Origin: Candidatus Petromonas tenebris
GTDB lineage: Bacteria; Bacillota; Clostridia; Peptostreptococcales; Caminicellaceae
NCBI GenBank assembly: GCA_014236755.1
Contig: JACCKY010000005.1
Location: 1-56,902 of the forward strand
Direction of reading: 5' to 3'
Length of the DNA stretch: 56,902 nt
A program made the position numbers and the translations under genes. This document shows positions 27,107 to 35,044 of the stretch, piece after piece. Every line of letters starts with the position of its first letter. The stretch's first letter is position 1. The notes below the pieces were generated by a model that ran no database searches, was not told the DNA's origin, and saw only the letters and a list, made by a program, of their open reading frames with translations.

Positions 27107-28265
27107 TTGAAGTACCTCTTTTTTCATGAATTTTCTTCATAATGGCTTTAGCAATAACTGGATTGTTGTGATTTCTATAAGGAAGAATAGATTCTGCTGA
27201 ATTCCACCCGAAACTTTCCATGATAATAGAATCATCAATACCATCCTCAGGATATAGTGCTTGATGCTCCAAATATTCCATCACTTTCGTACTTCGTCCG
27301 CTATGGGTACGGATTTTTGTCTGGTCAAATCCAGCTCTTTTAGCACATCGTTTAAATATTTTGTAGTAGTTTCCATAACTTAGCGGTTTGCCTTGGGCAC
27401 CAGACCGTTGAAGATTAATAAAAAGTACATCGCTGATCACACCACTTTCATTTTCAGCAACCATACGCTCAGTTTGGATATATCTATTTAAAAGTTCACA
27501 GAGTTCTTTTGGCAGTGCAATTAAACGCAAATGATTGGTATGATCCGGATTAACATCTTGCTTTCCCTTAGATCGTGATGGCTGAATGGTCTGTTCCACA
27601 GGATCATAGTTTGACAGCGTCATACTTAGTACCTCGTCAATACGAAATCCTTCTAAAGTAATACCGAATACTGCCTTATCTCTTAGGGTTTCAAAAGCGT
27701 TATATAGAGCCTTTTTTTCAGCATCTGTATACCATTTAATGTATTCCCTACGATATTTCTGACGCGCTAGGCTCGCATCAATAATGTACTGATAATCATA
27801 TGAATAGATTTGTCCATACAAAAATGATTTCTTTGCCCTATAGGTATCTTTTTTTGTTTGAAAGGTTATATTGGTTTCATAATTACTAGCCAGCCATTTA
27901 TAAAACTCTGTTATAACCGTTAAATATCTGGCTGCAGTGGAAGAAACAACTGCCGTATCATAAAATAGTAGTTTCAAGTCTTCTGCGTCACCATAGATAA
28001 GTTTGTGAAGGAACTTTTTCACATGCCGATTCGTTGCTTCGTCATACTCCACACCTTCAGCTGCAAGATCATTAAGGAAAACAACTAGCATCTTCCCATA
28101 TTCTCTTGCTGTACTCTTTTTACGTAATGCCTTACTTTCTAGCCATTGATTCGCTTCTAGCACAGGAATCTGCTGATCTGTAATTAAATGCCGATAGACC
28201 ACTCCACCATCCCTTGTTTCAAAAGCAAAACGTACTAATCGAAACCGCTTTTTCTCATTTCTCAT
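27090..28265 (-). CDS. TnpA-like tyrosine recombinase
   Basis: A 391-residue recombinase; the ATG at 28265 (MRNEKKRFRL) follows AGAGGTG. An N-terminal SAM-like core-binding domain (residues ~40-150) is followed by the catalytic domain with Arg in LEGFRIDEVL, HxxR in RTHSGRST, and Tyr in SILPYRNH. It is the first gene of the recombinase operon. Its start codon lies in the outer arm of a 58-base imperfect palindrome, so the protein may bind there both as recombinase and as its own regulator. Confidence 0.87.
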   Translation of the reverse strand: MRNEKKRFRLVRFAFETRDGGVVYRHLITDQQIPVLEANQWLESKALRKKSTAREYGKMLVVFLNDLAAEGVEYDEATNRHVKKFLHKLIYGDAEDLKLLFYDTAVVSSTAARYLTVITEFYKWLASNYETNITFQTKKDTYRAKKSFLYGQIYSYDYQYIIDASLARQKYRREYIKWYTDAEKKALYNAFETLRDKAVFGITLEGFRIDEVLSMTLSNYDPVEQTIQPSRSKGKQDVNPDHTNHLRLIALPKELCELLNRYIQTERMVAENESGVISDVLFINLQRSGAQGKPLSYGNYYKIFKRCAKRAGFDQTKIRTHSGRSTKVMEYLEHQALYPEDGIDDSIIMESFGWNSAESILPYRNHNNPVIAKAIMKKIHEKRGTSNDQVD

Positions 28266-28369
28266 GGTACACCTCTTTCTGAGCAAGACTACTATGTCTG
28301 CCCAGAAAAAGTATACCATGACAGCATCTAAGGGCTACTATTGTCGTTATATTCAACCATATCAGGAAT
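28263..28369. repeat. site A: palindromic recombination-type site plus a remnant of a DUF6133 3' end
   Basis: Positions 28263-28320 form an imperfect inverted repeat with inner arms TTTCTGAGCAAGAC and GTCTGCCCAGAAA around a six-base centre, TACTAT. The downstream part (28345-28369) matches 22 of 25 bases with the 3' end of the DUF6133 gene at 31577-31601. The same combination occurs at site B. The remaining segment up to 28572 is AT-rich and shows no gene or clear promoter. Confidence 0.7.
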
Positions 28370-28572
28370 AAATCAAAGCATATTTATATGAACCATTTCA
28401 AATTTTAACAAATGAATGTACGAAAAAAAAGATTCTGTAACCATATAATAGTTGCAAAATCTTTTAATCAAGTATATTCAATTTGTTATTGCAATTTAAG
28501 AAATATATTCAATATGTATAACATAATGTTTATTAGCTAAAAATGCTTCAAATAAGTCATCTTTTAAACAAA

Positions 28573-29958
28573 TTATCCAATATAATCATATGGATTCACC
28601 GCATTTCCATCCACAATAACTTCAAAATGAAGGTGAGGTCCTGTACTATTACCCGTATTCCCCGATTTTGCAATGGTCTCACCTTGACCAACAACTTCGC
28701 CATATTCCACCAATAATTTACTATTATGTGCATAACGCGTAGTTATCCCATTTCCATGATCTATATCAACTCTATATCCATAAGCATTATCCCAGCCTGC
28801 AAATATAACCTGTCCACCATCAGATGCTTTTACAGTAGTACCTGACGAAACCGCCATATCAAGACCTCTATGTGTCTTCCCCCATCTTGGTCCATAAGAT
28901 GAAGTTAATCTGTAATAATTTAAAGGCGTTACAAAAAAACCAGCCGGACCATCCTCTGGTACAGGGGCTGTACCAATTAAAACCAATTGGGATACTGGTT
29001 CTGTTACTACAAGGCTTTCCATAATCGATTCATTAACGATTTCATCATTAACAATATCAACATCCATCTTCAATAATTCTTTACCCTCTTCACCTTCTTC
29101 AGCTATAACTGTCAACCCAGAATATATAGTATTATCCTCTTGATATACTACTTCTGGAGGAATAGAATTTATTTCAGTAGCCTTGTAACAATTAACAATC
29201 GATAATTCCGGAATTAACTTCTCAACTACAAGTTTTTCACCAATTTGAAGTGTTTTCTCACGTTTTTCTAACCAAGGATTTAGCTCATAAAGTTCTAAAA
29301 GACTCATTTCATTTTTTTCTGCAATTAATGACGCTGAATCGCCTGATTCAATAGTATATTCTGCCGGTTCTGAATTTAACCTCAATAACTCTTCAACCAC
29401 ATTTGTAACATTAGATATATTCTGTGAATCTTTTACCACCGATTCCACAATCACCTTCTCATTAAAATCCAACTTTGCTAAAACTTCGGATGGTTCATAA
29501 GATACATCATTGACAATTTCATTATTTCTTGTATATGTAGGATTGGGTCCAGCCATTACAAAGTTTCGTTCAACAATTTCTGCTGATAATGTTGGTATAG
29601 CTTCAAAATCAATATTCACATTTTCTCCATCTATAGTCACTTCAATATCTTTTGTATTCTCTGTAGATAATTCTACAACTTTCGTTAAAACCTGTTCTAT
29701 TTCATCTTCTGACTCAAAATAATATATCTTGTCATCTACAGATAATTCATATATTAACTCTATTGACTCTTTATTCTCTGCTTTAGAATCTTCGTAATAA
29801 TCGTTATTAAAGACTTGTTTTTCTTGATCTACCGTAGACGATTCAGATTTCGATATCTGTTTATTCATTAAACCGTTACCTGCGAAATCAGCTACTGTAA
29901 AACCCATCAATATTATTAGAAGCATTATCCCTATGCCTCCAAATAACCATTTCTTCAT
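28573..29958 (-). CDS. LysM-M23 peptidoglycan endopeptidase
   Basis: A 461-residue protein; the ATG at 29958 (MKKWLFGGIGIMLL) follows GGAGG. It has a membrane anchor or signal segment, an acidic linker, a LysM-like domain (EYTIESGDSASLIAEKNEMS) near residue 215, a G5-like stretch (VIAEEGEEGKELLKM) and a C-terminal M23 domain. The zinc ligands are in HRGLDMA, YAHNSKL and GPHLHFEV, so the active site is complete. Such enzymes cut peptide bridges in the wall, often in growth or sporulation. It is divergent from the efflux gene and lies within the cassette between sites A and B. Confidence 0.88.
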   Translation of the reverse strand: MKKWLFGGIGIMLLIILMGFTVADFAGNGLMNKQISKSESSTVDQEKQVFNNDYYEDSKAENKESIELIYELSVDDKIYYFESEDEIEQVLTKVVELSTENTKDIEVTIDGENVNIDFEAIPTLSAEIVERNFVMAGPNPTYTRNNEIVNDVSYEPSEVLAKLDFNEKVIVESVVKDSQNISNVTNVVEELLRLNSEPAEYTIESGDSASLIAEKNEMSLLELYELNPWLEKREKTLQIGEKLVVEKLIPELSIVNCYKATEINSIPPEVVYQEDNTIYSGLTVIAEEGEEGKELLKMDVDIVNDEIVNESIMESLVVTEPVSQLVLIGTAPVPEDGPAGFFVTPLNYYRLTSSYGPRWGKTHRGLDMAVSSGTTVKASDGGQVIFAGWDNAYGYRVDIDHGNGITTRYAHNSKLLVEYGEVVGQGETIAKSGNTGNSTGPHLHFEVIVDGNAVNPYDYIG

Positions 29959-30094
29959 CACGTTGTAGTCCTCCATGTTCTTTTTCTCGTCAATGTTTAA
30001 CTTAAGCAAAATCCATTTTACTTTATCACACTTTTGTGACATTTTCAAGTCAAACCCCAAACCCAAACAAATAATATAAACAAATAAAAAACAC

Positions 30095-30124
30095 TTGACA
30101 ATTGAATGTCTGTTCAACTATAAT
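30095..30124 (+). promoter_or_regulatory. sigma-A promoter with an ArsR/SmtB operator inside the spacer
   Basis: TTGACA (30095-30100) and TATAAT (30119-30124), both perfect, are 18 bases apart. The inverted repeat TTGAATGTCTGTTCAA (30102-30117) fills the spacer, so a bound repressor would exclude RNA polymerase. It drives the efflux and arsR genes. Confidence 0.8.
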
Positions 30125-30135
30125 AAACTTAACAA

Positions 30136-30151
30136 TTGAACAACCATTCAA
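30136..30151. promoter_or_regulatory. second ArsR/SmtB-type operator
   Basis: TTGAACAACCATTCAA has the same TTGAA-N6-TTCAA layout as the site in the promoter and fits the TGAACA/ATTCA half-sites of zinc-sensing SmtB/CzrA repressors. Its centre is 34 bases from the first, near the transcription start. Confidence 0.7.
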
Positions 30152-30191
30152 CCATTAGGTTAGTAAATACTTAAAATTAGGAGGAATATAT

Positions 30192-31031
30192 ATGTCTCAC
30201 GATCACAATCATCATAAACCAAGTAACATAGGAATTGCCTTTTTGCTAAACTTCAGTTTTTCAATCATTGAAATTTTTGGTGGGATACTAACAAACAGTA
30301 CAGCTATTTTATCAGATGCTGTCCATGATTTAGGCGATAGTCTTGCTCTTGCATTATCCTTTTTTTCTGAACGCTTGAGTAAGAAAGAGCCCACCAAAAA
30401 GTACCCATATGGATTTAAAAGATTATCACTTATCGGCGCAATCATAAATATACTTGTTTTGTCTGTAGGTACAGGTTATGTTATATCTGAAGCTATAGCA
30501 TCCTTTCAAAATCCACAGAAAGTTGATTCTATAGGAATGCTATGGTTGGCTTTTTTAGGTATTGCGATTAATGGTATTGCCGCACTTAGGATGAAAGGCT
30601 CAAAGAAAATTCTCGACAAAACTGTTGTCATGCATCTTCTAGAAGACCTTATGGGTTGGGTAGCTGTTCTAGTTGTAAGTATAGTCATATATTTTACTAA
30701 TTGGTATATATTAGACCCTGTTCTTTCTATGTTCATCGCTCTAGTTATTATACGAAATATATGGATAAACTCAAAACTAGTATTTGGGATTTTGATGCAA
30801 TCAGTACCAGATGAAGACCTGTATAATGAGCTCAAAGAGCATATTGAATCTATTGAAGGTGTTAAACTTATTGATAACTTCAAACTGTGGAGTTTAGATG
30901 GCGAAGAACATATTGCAACCATTACATTATCTGTACTAGTTAATGCTGATGTTCAGAACATTCGACTTAAAACAAAAAGTATACTAAACAAACATAATAT
31001 TAATCAAACTACAGTTGAAGTCATTGCATAG
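30192..31031 (+). CDS. CDF-family metal (probably zinc) efflux transporter
   Basis: A 279-residue cation diffusion facilitator starting behind AGGAGG. The N-terminus is His-rich (MSHDHNHHKPSN). Six membrane helices follow, with metal-site motifs TAILSDAVHDLGDSLAL (HxxxD) and HLLEDLMGW, then a C-terminal cytoplasmic domain (SIEGVKLIDNFKLWSLDGEEH). These proteins export Zn, Cd or Co in exchange for protons. It is followed 11 bases later by an ArsR regulator with a zinc-type sensor site, which supports zinc as substrate. It is one of the few plus-strand genes here. Confidence 0.92.
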   Translation: MSHDHNHHKPSNIGIAFLLNFSFSIIEIFGGILTNSTAILSDAVHDLGDSLALALSFFSERLSKKEPTKKYPYGFKRLSLIGAIINILVLSVGTGYVISEAIASFQNPQKVDSIGMLWLAFLGIAINGIAALRMKGSKKILDKTVVMHLLEDLMGWVAVLVVSIVIYFTNWYILDPVLSMFIALVIIRNIWINSKLVFGILMQSVPDEDLYNELKEHIESIEGVKLIDNFKLWSLDGEEHIATITLSVLVNADVQNIRLKTKSILNKHNINQTTVEVIA

Positions 31032-31042
31032 GAGAATATATC

Positions 31043-31399
31043 ATGGAAAAAAAAACCTCGACAGATTGTACACCAAACGATATAAAAATTGTTGAAACTG
31101 TTTCTGAGGAATTGGCAAACTCGCAAAATATTGATACTGTTGCTAATTTTCTAAAAATCATTTCAGATCCAACCAGATTGAAAATAATAATGATTTTAGA
31201 AAACCATGAAGTCAGTGTCAATGATATAGCAGTTTTGATGAATATGACTAAATCAGCAGTTTCGCATCAGTTAAAAGTCTTAAAAAATGCAGGATATATT
31301 AAGGATCGTCGTTCAGGCAAAAATAAGTATTATTCTCTATTCGATGAGCACATCATGGTTATTATTCACTCCGCATATGACCATGTAAATCATTGTTAG
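31043..31399 (+). CDS. ArsR/SmtB repressor with a CzrA-type alpha-5 zinc site
   Basis: A 118-residue winged-helix regulator: FLKIISDPTRLKIIMIL, a helix-turn-helix in VNDIAVLMNMTKSAVSHQLKVLKNAG and a wing in GKNKYYSL. The C-terminal helix has Asp101, His103, His114 and His117. Spacing DxH-N10-HxxH is that of the alpha-5 zinc site of CzrA/SmtB. The CadC-type Cys pair in the recognition helix is absent. It should therefore release the two upstream operators when zinc binds and so induce the CDF pump. Confidence 0.92.
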   Translation: MEKKTSTDCTPNDIKIVETVSEELANSQNIDTVANFLKIISDPTRLKIIMILENHEVSVNDIAVLMNMTKSAVSHQLKVLKNAGYIKDRRSGKNKYYSLFDEHIMVIIHSAYDHVNHC

Positions 31400-31506
31400 A
31401 TCAAGAAGTGCTTGTCATGTCAGAGATTATTCCATCTGCAATATGTTCTATTCCCCCTGTTTCCAAGCACAAAATTCATTAAACTATAAAGTGCATTTGC
31501 TTCTTT

Positions 31507-31601
31507 CATGGCACACTTATTTCTGAGCAAGACTATATATCCTGCTCAGAAAAAGTATGGCATGACGACTTTTAACCGTTATACTCAAACATATCAGAAA
31601 T
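31507..31601. repeat. site B: palindromic att-like site at the 3' end of a DUF6133 gene
   Basis: Positions 31507-31564 form an imperfect palindrome (inner arms TTTCTGAGCAAGA and TCCTGCTCAGAAA around CTATATA) that lies eight bases beyond the DUF6133 stop codon. The palindrome and the last ~25 coding bases recur at site A (28263-28369). The 31400-31506 segment has no gene longer than 30 codons. Confidence 0.7.
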
Positions 31602-31802
31602 ACGCTGTTGCAATTCAGGAAGCACCGTACCCTCTATCAATGCATACAATCCAGCTAATAATAGGGCTCCAATCACGACAGAAATCAATATTTTGATCGC
31701 TGTATCAATAAAAGTTTCCCCTCGATTATCTGCTAGAATCGTTTGAAGTTTAATCATGCCTCTCAAGCTTTTCTCTTTAACTGTACTCATAATTTTCTTC
31801 AT
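31572..31802 (-). CDS. DUF6133-like small protein, candidate Flp/Tad-type pilin
   Basis: A 76-residue protein. A 28-residue basic leader ends in DNRG; then ETFID and a 25-residue hydrophobic helix (TAIKILISVVIGALLLAGLY) follow, and the C-terminus is RISDMFEYNG. Gly, then Asp at +5 and a hydrophobic helix is the class III prepilin pattern. Similar small proteins are common in clostridial conjugative elements. It lies next to a paralogue and a VirB2-like gene. Its 3' end is the place where the efflux cassette appears to have inserted, with the coding sequence kept intact. Confidence 0.7.
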   Translation of the reverse strand: MKKIMSTVKEKSLRGMIKLQTILADNRGETFIDTAIKILISVVIGALLLAGLYALIEGTVLPELQQRISDMFEYNG

Positions 31803-31878
31803 AATCTCATTGCTCCTTTTCTTTTAATAGTTGTGTAATTATTCATTGAATCTGTAATGGAGGTAATACTCATCAAGT

Positions 31879-32103
31879 TTAAGCGTAGCAATCTCTATCG
31901 TGGTTACGCAGTGAAGAAAACAGAATTACGTCACCGAAAAGTGCGTATAAACCCGCTAACAGCAAGGCACCGATCACGATAGAAATCAAGATTTTTACCG
32001 CTGAATCCACCATGCCTTCCCCGCTGTTGCCTGCAAGAACCATTTTGCCTTTTACAACTGTTTTCACCAATTCCATTTTTGCTTTGTTCATTAACTTTCT
32101 CAT
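31879..32103 (-). CDS. DUF6133-like paralogue, possible second pilin with altered C-terminus
   Basis: A 74-residue protein behind GGAGG. As in the neighbour, a 28-residue leader ends in GNSG, then EGMVD and the same helix (SAVKILISIVIGALLLAGLY). After GDVIL the sequence departs from the paralogue and ends SLRNHDRDCYA. In the next frame the reading would go on as NTIEIATLKLD for some 20 more codons, so a one-base insertion near 31905 is possible. The conserved leader and helix suggest the same processing by the prepilin peptidase. Confidence 0.65.
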   Translation of the reverse strand: MRKLMNKAKMELVKTVVKGKMVLAGNSGEGMVDSAVKILISIVIGALLLAGLYALFGDVILFSSLRNHDRDCYA

Positions 32104-32153
32104 TTGATTTCCTCCATAAATTGTATTTGTATTATTATTGGGCTTAGCCCATG

Positions 32154-32501
32154 TTAAACGTAATAACCGATAATCAGATTAAGGGTTGCCGATGCTAAGA
32201 CAGCACCAATGACAGATACAATGACCGTTACAATTCGGTTGTTCCATTTCTTCTGATCGATTTCATCCGCTGCACTTCGTCGAATAAAGAAGTAAATAAT
32301 CAACAGCACCCCAACAATCGGTGCTAAGACCATCAGCCATGTTGTAACATCCTGAATTAGATTTTCCGTTCCTTTGACAAGCTTGCTGTCTTGAACCGTA
32401 TCAGCCATGACTGGTACAGATGAGGTCAACATCACGATTCCCGTGCCTAAAATAACTTTAACTAACTGCGTCATTTTGTTTTTTAACTTCTTAAACTTCA
32501 C
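32154..32501 (-). CDS. VirB2-like T4SS pilin
   Basis: A protein of about 115 residues. Several start codons are possible (GTG at 32513, 32510 or 32501, ATG at 32474); GTG 32501 has GGTGGTGAG just upstream. A signal peptide ends near VPVMADTV. Two membrane helices (TTWLMVLAPIVGVLLIIYF and IVTVIVSVIGAVLASATLNL) with a short basic loop between them (RRSAADEIDQKKWNNR) give the classical VirB2/TrbC layout. It overlaps the virD4 end and would form the conjugative pilus or a channel-lining subunit. Confidence 0.78.
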   Translation of the reverse strand: MKFKKLKNKMTQLVKVILGTGIVMLTSSVPVMADTVQDSKLVKGTENLIQDVTTWLMVLAPIVGVLLIIYFFIRRSAADEIDQKKWNNRIVTVIVSVIGAVLASATLNLIIGYYV

Positions 32502-34563
32502 CTTGCTCACCACCTTTCATATTGCGTCTATAAACATAATTTGATTTCTCTTCACCTTGGGTGTAGTACTCCCATATATTCCATGTATCAATGGCCTTTG
32601 GTGATTTTCTCTGCTTTCTGTTTTGCTCTCTTTTCTCACGCACCTTTCTGTTATGTTCCTTATCACCCAGTCCAAAAAGGACATTAAAAAACCACTCCGA
32701 TAAATCCGGTAACTGCATCATCGCCGGATGATTTCTTGAAGTGATTAATGTGTAAGGTCTATTAATTCGCCTAATCTCGTCCACCGTTAAAAGCGCACGA
32801 TGCGTTAGGTTAATACTATGTGAACTCGATGGATTGGAGTATTTGCCATGAGATGAACTAAGTGAATATGTCGATACCGTATAATTTCCCAGCTTCTTAG
32901 AAATTTCATCTAAAGTTGCCAAATCATCGGCTTGAAGGTAGAGCCATGTTTCACAGTTAGACTTGATAGTTCCGGCTACCTCTTTACCGTACTTCTCATC
33001 CAATTGCATAAAACTTTGAAGGAACAGATTAAACCGTATCCCTCTACCACCGCCTACTGTCAGCTTATTAGCAAAATCAGGAATCTTGACGAAGTTGCCA
33101 AATTCTTCAAGCATGAAGTTGACTCTTTTCTTTAACCGACCGCCTCTTTCATCCGCATTCTTGACTAACTGCATGTAACACTGATTCACAAAGAGACTTG
33201 CCAAACTATAATAGGTCGTCTTTTCATCCGGTAAGACGATGAACAGCACCTGCTTTTCAGTTCCCATCTTTCTCAAGTCAAAATCACTGTGTTCTGTCAT
33301 GGAATGAATCAGTGGATTTGTAAACAATCGCAATGTTGTCAAAGCCGATGTATAGAATGAGCCTCTTGTTTTACTAGGAGCTACTTCACTGATTGCCAGC
33401 AAGGCTTTTGCCGGATGATGTGCCGGCATGTTCTTCATATATTTAATGATAGGCATTGTTCCATCCACAACTTTACACATTTCACTGATGAAAAAATAAA
33501 CATTACTCATGTTCTGAAATCTTCTGGCTTTACCATCTCGATTATCATAAACAACCGCCATAATAGCACTGGCAATGATACTCGCCTCCCCATTGGTCCA
33601 AATCTTTTCATTGTGACTATTCTCGGGTACCAAAGCAGCTGTCAAATCCCAAGTTGCATCAACCGCTTTAGGAATATCATTTGCATCAATAGCATCGATA
33701 ACCGGCTGTAAGAAATTGTACCGATCACTTTTTAGCGGATTCTTAAAATCCAAGCAGATGACTTCATATCCAAGTGCTTTAAAATACGGATAGGTATAAG
33801 TGAAAATCTCGCCTTTAGGATCGCTGACAACCAAGCTTTCACCGGATAATCCTAATAGACCGACTGACTGAAGGACGATGGATCTTGTTTTACCTGATCT
33901 TGTCGCTCCTATGCACAGACAATGGGTGTCCTCATCGATATATGAGATACGTTCAGTCTCCTGTTCTTTAGCAAACCCTATGACAATTCCACCATGACTT
34001 AGCTTGGGTATCGAATATTCCTTTGCCTTGGTTTCCGATAAAACCTTTTCATCGGCTCTTTCACCAGCATCTTCTGAAACCCTTTGGTTGGCTTCTTTTT
34101 CACAAAAGCCTTTCTCTTTTGAGTTTTCTGCTTCTTCTTCATTGTTTTCAATCCTTTCAAGTAGTTGTAGTAGATCGCTTTTTATCAGTTTTACCGATTT
34201 GAACGCTTCTCTCTTTTCTTCAGCTGTCAGCCATCTGGCTGATCCAAATTGCATTTGCCCTGCTCTGACCGGCGTTGCTATTTCAGGCGTTATCACTTCC
34301 AAATCGGATTGATAAGGTTTCATGTTAGCCAAATAGAAATACACGGCACACAAGAGTATGAAGCCCTGCAGATAAAGAAATAGCGACAAATGTTGACCAC
34401 TTGCCGCCATACTTTCAAAACATGATCTCATGGGAATAAATCCAAGCACTTTCATTTTTCCTGATAATAAAAAATGTAGGTTCGTGGAAAAATATATGTT
34501 CATCCATAAACCTACAAGAAATATCAGCGTTGAAACCATCATTTTCAATTGTTTATACTTCAC
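32491..34563 (-). CDS. virD4: VirD4/TraG-type coupling protein
   Basis: A ~690-residue ATPase; GTG 34563 is preferred because GAGGTG lies at the right distance. Two N-terminal membrane helices (residues ~10-25 and ~60-80) are followed by an acidic insert and the VirD4 core. Walker A is in CIGATRSGKTRSIV; Walker B-type and TraG motifs include FMLEEFGNFVKIP. Coupling proteins bring the relaxosome to the T4SS channel. The gene follows a 149-residue conserved hypothetical by overlap of the ribosome site and precedes the VirB2-like gene. Confidence 0.93.
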   Translation of the reverse strand: MKYKQLKMMVSTLIFLVGLWMNIYFSTNLHFLLSGKMKVLGFIPMRSCFESMAASGQHLSLFLYLQGFILLCAVYFYLANMKPYQSDLEVITPEIATPVRAGQMQFGSARWLTAEEKREAFKSVKLIKSDLLQLLERIENNEEEAENSKEKGFCEKEANQRVSEDAGERADEKVLSETKAKEYSIPKLSHGGIVIGFAKEQETERISYIDEDTHCLCIGATRSGKTRSIVLQSVGLLGLSGESLVVSDPKGEIFTYTYPYFKALGYEVICLDFKNPLKSDRYNFLQPVIDAIDANDIPKAVDATWDLTAALVPENSHNEKIWTNGEASIIASAIMAVVYDNRDGKARRFQNMSNVYFFISEMCKVVDGTMPIIKYMKNMPAHHPAKALLAISEVAPSKTRGSFYTSALTTLRLFTNPLIHSMTEHSDFDLRKMGTEKQVLFIVLPDEKTTYYSLASLFVNQCYMQLVKNADERGGRLKKRVNFMLEEFGNFVKIPDFANKLTVGGGRGIRFNLFLQSFMQLDEKYGKEVAGTIKSNCETWLYLQADDLATLDEISKKLGNYTVSTYSLSSSHGKYSNPSSSHSINLTHRALLTVDEIRRINRPYTLITSRNHPAMMQLPDLSEWFFNVLFGLGDKEHNRKVREKREQNRKQRKSPKAIDTWNIWEYYTQGEEKSNYVYRRNMKGGEQGEV

Positions 34564-34576
34564 CTTTATTATCACC

Positions 34577-35026
34577 TCACAATTCTAATCCGTCATCATC
34601 CACTAGTTGCAGTTCTTCCAGCTTCAAATGCCGTAATATCTCCGGGATAAGCTGTTCTATTTTTTCCAGTATCGAACCAATGGCCTTTTCATCCTTAAAA
34701 TCCAGATCACCATTTAGGCCAACATAATTCACTAAACTGGTATGAATCAATTTCAAATCCGTCTCGCCAAATAGTCTTTGCGAAGCAATCAGACCTGATC
34801 GCTTTGCAAAATCCTCTTTGGCTGCATTCAGATCAATAAAATAGTGTCCCAATGTAACGGCATTACCATCATAGGTATATTGCCATGTCACAAACTCAAA
34901 ACCATCAAACACTTTCTTTATTGCGAGAACATGGTTATTATAATCCACTATCTTTCGATACCCCTCTCTCAATCCATTCATGTTCAACGGTTCCAACCGA
35001 TCATAAAGCTCCATTAATTTTCTCAT
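34577..35026 (-). CDS. hypothetical protein between relaxase and coupling protein
   Basis: A 149-residue soluble protein, mixed alpha/beta, with VTWQYTYDGNAVTLGHYF and an acidic C-terminus (LEELQLVDDDGLEL). No membrane segment or catalytic motif is seen and no family is recognised. Its position between the relaxase and virD4 genes, with tight spacing on both sides, suggests an accessory role in DNA processing for transfer. Confidence 0.55.
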   Translation of the reverse strand: MRKLMELYDRLEPLNMNGLREGYRKIVDYNNHVLAIKKVFDGFEFVTWQYTYDGNAVTLGHYFIDLNAAKEDFAKRSGLIASQRLFGETDLKLIHTSLVNYVGLNGDLDFKDEKAIGSILEKIEQLIPEILRHLKLEELQLVDDDGLEL

Positions 35027-35044
35027 TCACTTGAGCACCTTTCA

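Larger units (their letters stand above)
22824..28369 (-). mobile_element. Tn554-like module with three tyrosine recombinases and a TnpC-like protein
   Basis: Four overlapping genes transcribed right to left (tnpA-, tnpB-like, a third recombinase, tnpC-like) are bounded by a terminator on the left and a palindromic site that overlaps the first start codon on the right. Tn554 elements carry tnpA, tnpB and tnpC; the additional recombinase here recalls the recombinase-in-trio (RIT) elements. The module interrupts the series of minus-strand transfer genes between the DUF6133 genes and the SLH/VirB6 block. The exact left end was not found. Confidence 0.7.
28263..31601. mobile_element. cassette with M23 peptidase, zinc-type efflux pump and ArsR regulator between two att-like sites
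   Basis: Sites A and B lie in direct orientation about 3.2 kb apart and each joins a palindrome to sequence from the 3' end of a DUF6133 gene. Between them are three genes that have no role in conjugation. No recombinase is inside; the TnpA-like set borders site A. This is the pattern expected if a non-autonomous segment entered the 3' end of the DUF6133 gene by site-specific recombination. Confidence 0.5.

Noticed and set aside
31420-31509. 30-codon frame starting next to the palindrome at site B, in the place where tnpA starts at site A
   Set aside because: Too short and without similarity to TnpA; it may be chance. Noted only because of the matching position.
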